64,000 nt of DNA from contig JAXIVH010000030.1 of the NCBI GenBank assembly GCA_036785325.1, forward strand, positions 3,437,580 through 3,501,579. Reading direction: 5' to 3'. The notes under the pieces are model-generated. The model did not search any database, had not been told where the DNA came from, and saw nothing but the letters and a program-made list of their open reading frames with translations. The position numbers were made by a program, and so were the translations under genes. Source of the DNA: Urophycis tenuis. Its lineage: Eukaryota > Chordata > Actinopteri > Gadiformes > Phycidae. Within the stretch, counting starts at the first letter, position 1. The number at the start of each line of letters is the position of its first letter. Below are positions 63,785 to 64,000 of this stretch, piece after piece.

Positions 63785-64000
63785 ATGCTGTGCTGTAGTG
63801 ATTCGTAAAATTTTGAAAACGTATGCAATGACAAGCCACAAGTGTTAAACATATTCATATAGGTATAATTGCGCCAACAAATTCAAACATCCTTGCTTCA
63901 GTTGGACAAAATTAAGGATCCACTTTCATTAATCGGGGCACAATGTCAAGAGTGCTGTTCGTTACACCTTTGAACAAGCATTGAGAGAATAGTTTTGATT

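Overview
The window reads as genomic DNA of a ray-finned (teleost) fish. Evidence: eukaryotic nuclear tRNA genes with internal promoters and no encoded CCA, spliced exons with GT/AG borders, long (CA)n and (TCC)n microsatellites, and fish-typical transposons (Rex3/RTE and L2 LINEs, BEL/Pao and Ty3/Gypsy retroelements, CACTA/EnSpm, Harbinger and several hAT families). Almost nothing here is single-copy host sequence.

Layout. (1) A tRNA array occupies 577-12600, 25430-26400 and 52841-64000. tRNA-Leu genes (AAG and TAG anticodons) lie on the + strand and alternate with tRNA-Pro genes (AGG, CGG, TGG) on the - strand. I count 11 intact-looking Leu genes and 7 intact Pro genes. There are also near-intact and clearly broken copies, and the spacers are largely made of older tRNA-like relics. 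(2) Region 12600-25430 is an insertion block: a 5'-truncated two-gene CACTA/EnSpm element, an L2 LINE, copy A of a ~2.6 kb duplicated segment, and a BEL gag relic interrupted by a Harbinger derivative. (3) Region 26416-33300 holds an internally deleted Gypsy element, copy B of the duplicated segment and LINE debris. (4) Region 34400-46260 is a tandem family of USP37-type ubiquitin-specific protease exons on the + strand. One copy keeps the whole catalytic domain with Cys, Asp-box and His-box exons; the others are truncated at (CA)n tracts. It is followed by two copies of an unrecognised three-exon module. (5) Region 46320-52840 is nested retroelement debris: Rex3, an endogenous retrovirus relic, a second BEL gag copy split by an RTE fragment, and a Tc1-like end.

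The most striking pattern is that three different hAT elements (ends at 576, 56390-58748 and 62912) sit at exactly the same nucleotide of different tRNA-Pro genes. The 8-bp target is nCCTAGAC or CTCTAGAC, inside the A-box of the internal promoter. One of them still carries an uninterrupted 598-residue transposase. Short perfect inverted duplications also recur across the window, as expected of foldback template switching. Identifications rest on reading the sequence and on remembered family features; no database search was possible.
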